A stretch of DNA of 6,303 nt from CAIMUM01 sp034429715 (lineage in GTDB: Bacteria > Chloroflexota > Dehalococcoidia > GIF9 > UBA5629), in the NCBI GenBank assembly GCA_034429715.1, contig DAOUFR010000018.1:1-6303 (forward strand), written 5' to 3'. The notes beneath the pieces are model-generated. The model saw nothing but the letters and a program-made list of their open reading frames with translations, had not been told where the DNA came from and did no database searches. This document shows, one piece after another, positions 4,990-6,303 of this stretch (within the stretch, counting starts at the first letter, position 1; each line of letters starts with the position of its first letter). The position numbers and the translations under genes were made by a program.

Positions 4990-6303
4990 GTGCATAGAAG
5001 GACTGCACGAACGGCTTACTTAAATAAATTGCTTCCCGTCCTGATCCTTCTTATGCTATCGGTTTCTGTCTGGGGCGGAGCGGTTGCGGCTGACGATTTA
5101 AAAATCGTCAGGGTTGGTATATACGAAAATCAGCCCAAAATCTTCACCGATGCCGAAGGAAAACCTGCGGGATTCTGGCCGGATATCATTGGCTACATCG
5201 CATCCCGGGAAGGGTGGACACTTGAATACAAGTACGGCACATGGACCGAATGCCTGGAAATGCTGGAGAATAACGAGATAGATGTAATGCCGGATGTGGC
5301 CTACACGGAGGAGCGCAGCAATAAATACGCCTTTACGCACGAAACGGTCTATATAAGCTGGTCCAGGATATATACACGCAAAGACGTTGATATCAACTCA
5401 ATCCTCGACCTGGAAGGAAAAACCATAGCGGTTTTAAAGGGCAGCGTCAACGTTGAAGGATCCGACGGAATAAAAGAGATCATTAAATCATACGGCATCA
5501 ACTGTAAATATGCTGAGGTGGACAGCTATAACAGAGTTTTTGAGCTTGTGGAAAAAGGCGAGGCCGACGCGGGAGTTACCAGCAAGGACTTCGGCTATCA
5601 ACACGAGACTGATTATGGTCTCGTTAAAACTCCCATCATGTTCCAGCCGGCGCTCCTCTATTTCGCATTAACAAAAGACTCCACATCGACTCCGTCTCTT
5701 ATAGAGAAAATAGACCGCCGCGTGAAAGATTTAAAGCAGGATAACGGCTCAATCTACTATCAGTCTCTGGATAAATGGATGGACATTAAGTCGGCCGCGA
5801 CGCCTGTACTTCCCGGCTGGGTTATCTGGGTCCTGGCTTCCGTTGGAGGGCTTGTATTGCTGTTTGCCGGCGGAAGCTTGATCCTCAGGTCCCAGGTCAG
5901 GGCCAGGACGCGAGAGCTCACGGATGAGGTCGCAGTCCGCAAACGGGCGGAGGAACAGCTGGCGAAATATAGATATCGCCTGGAGAAACTGGTCGAGGAA
6001 AGGACAGCCGAGCTTGAGCAGAAGTACCTTGAACTGGCAGTCACCAACTGTGCGCTGCAGGATGCAAAGGAGGCGGCCGAGTCAGCCGACCGGGTCAAAT
6101 CAGCTTTTCTCGCCACTATGTCTCACGAGTTACGTACACCGCTAAATTCAATTATCGGTTTCACCGGAATACTTCAGCAGGAACTGGTCGGCCCCCTCAA
6201 TGAGGAGCAGAAGAAGCAGATGGGTATGGTGCGCAACAGCTCTGCACATCTGCTCAACCTGATCAACGATGTGCTGGATATCTCCAAGATCGAAGCAGGG
6301 CAA
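4990..6303 (+). CDS. Membrane sensor histidine kinase with periplasmic SBP_bac_3-type sensor domain (partial, 3' end outside window)
   Basis: An open frame of 438 codons from a GTG start, continuing past the window. Domains in order: a signal peptide (1-33; arginine-rich start, hydrophobic LLPVLILLMLSVSVWG, likely cleavage after AVA); an extracytoplasmic solute-binding domain of the SBP_bac_3 type (about 37-265; GFWPDIIGYIA, AYTEERSNKYAFT with R109 where this fold often binds a ligand carboxylate, EADAGVTS, YYQSLDKW); one transmembrane helix (about 275-299); a coiled-coil signalling helix (about 302-372, with RKRAEEQL and LVEERTAELEQ); and a HisKA domain from about 371 with the phospho-acceptor H379 in MSHELRTPLNS. 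The ATP-binding domain is not in the window. Domain order resembles EvgS/BvgS-type sensors, with a single SBP domain. A small molecule, perhaps an amino acid or similar polar compound, is the probable signal. It follows the HD-GYP gene by 58 bp with no visible terminator, so it may belong to the same operon or have its own promoter. Confidence 0.92.
   Translation, partial: MHRRTARTAYLNKLLPVLILLMLSVSVWGGAVAADDLKIVRVGIYENQPKIFTDAEGKPAGFWPDIIGYIASREGWTLEYKYGTWTECLEMLENNEIDVMPDVAYTEERSNKYAFTHETVYISWSRIYTRKDVDINSILDLEGKTIAVLKGSVNVEGSDGIKEIIKSYGINCKYAEVDSYNRVFELVEKGEADAGVTSKDFGYQHETDYGLVKTPIMFQPALLYFALTKDSTSTPSLIEKIDRRVKDLKQDNGSIYYQSLDKWMDIKSAATPVLPGWVIWVLASVGGLVLLFAGGSLILRSQVRARTRELTDEVAVRKRAEEQLAKYRYRLEKLVEERTAELEQKYLELAVTNCALQDAKEAAESADRVKSAFLATMSHELRTPLNSIIGFTGILQQELVGPLNEEQKKQMGMVRNSSAHLLNLINDVLDISKIEAGQ
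5056..5092 (+). other. Signal peptide core and cleavage region of the sensor kinase
   Basis: Codons 23-35 cover the end of the hydrophobic core and the AVA-A-D-D processing region (A31-V32-A33). The small residues at -3 and -1 fit signal peptidase I, placing the solute-binding domain outside the membrane. Confidence 0.6.

Noticed and set aside
5760..6116. Minus-strand 118-aa frame and plus-strand 73-aa frame (5924-6145) within the kinase
   Set aside because: Both overlap the continuous kinase frame with its transmembrane, coiled-coil and HisKA segments, and neither has recognisable motifs.

Overview
The window is a signalling region from a bacterium of roughly balanced base composition. Five protein-coding genes can be supported. 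No rRNA, tRNA, insertion sequence or CRISPR array is visible. The organism cannot be fixed from sequence alone. A ferredoxin-fused nitroreductase, a GAF/HD-GYP protein and a histidine kinase with an extracytoplasmic solute-binding sensor fit an anaerobic, signalling-rich lineage such as Desulfobacterota or Chloroflexota (Dehalococcoidia-like). The second choice gets mild support because the OmpA-related protein here has no periplasmic peptidoglycan-binding domain, which would suit a cell without a classical outer membrane. This is inference.

Layout. On the minus strand, 1-924 encodes a nitroreductase with two N-terminal [4Fe-4S] motifs. It is divergent from everything else across a 212 bp intergenic region. 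On the plus strand, 1137-4931 holds four tightly spaced genes with gaps of 2, 73 and 24 bp and no terminator visible between them: (i) a soluble 237-aa coiled-coil protein built from four 33-residue repeats; (ii) a 340-aa tail-anchored protein resembling the cytoplasmic half of OmpA-family proteins; (iii) a 165-aa Rab/Ras-like small GTPase; (iv) a 486-aa protein with an N-terminal sensor-like region, a GAF-like domain and a complete HD-GYP domain. After 58 bp a fifth plus-strand gene starts at a GTG (4990). It encodes a membrane histidine kinase (signal peptide, SBP_bac_3-type sensor, transmembrane helix, coiled coil, HisKA) and runs off the window at 6303 before the ATPase domain.

How the genes may work together (inference). 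The four central genes look like one module: a small GTPase switch, a filamentous coiled-coil partner, a membrane-anchored partner, and an output protein predicted to degrade cyclic di-GMP. From memory of family sequences, similar coiled-coil / OmpA-like / Rab-like GTPase / sensor genes occur together in other bacteria, usually with a histidine kinase as the sensor and an OmpA domain on the membrane protein. If so, this locus is a variant in which the kinase output is replaced by HD-GYP and the OmpA domain is lost. I know of no defined function for the module; it is the most interesting content of the window.
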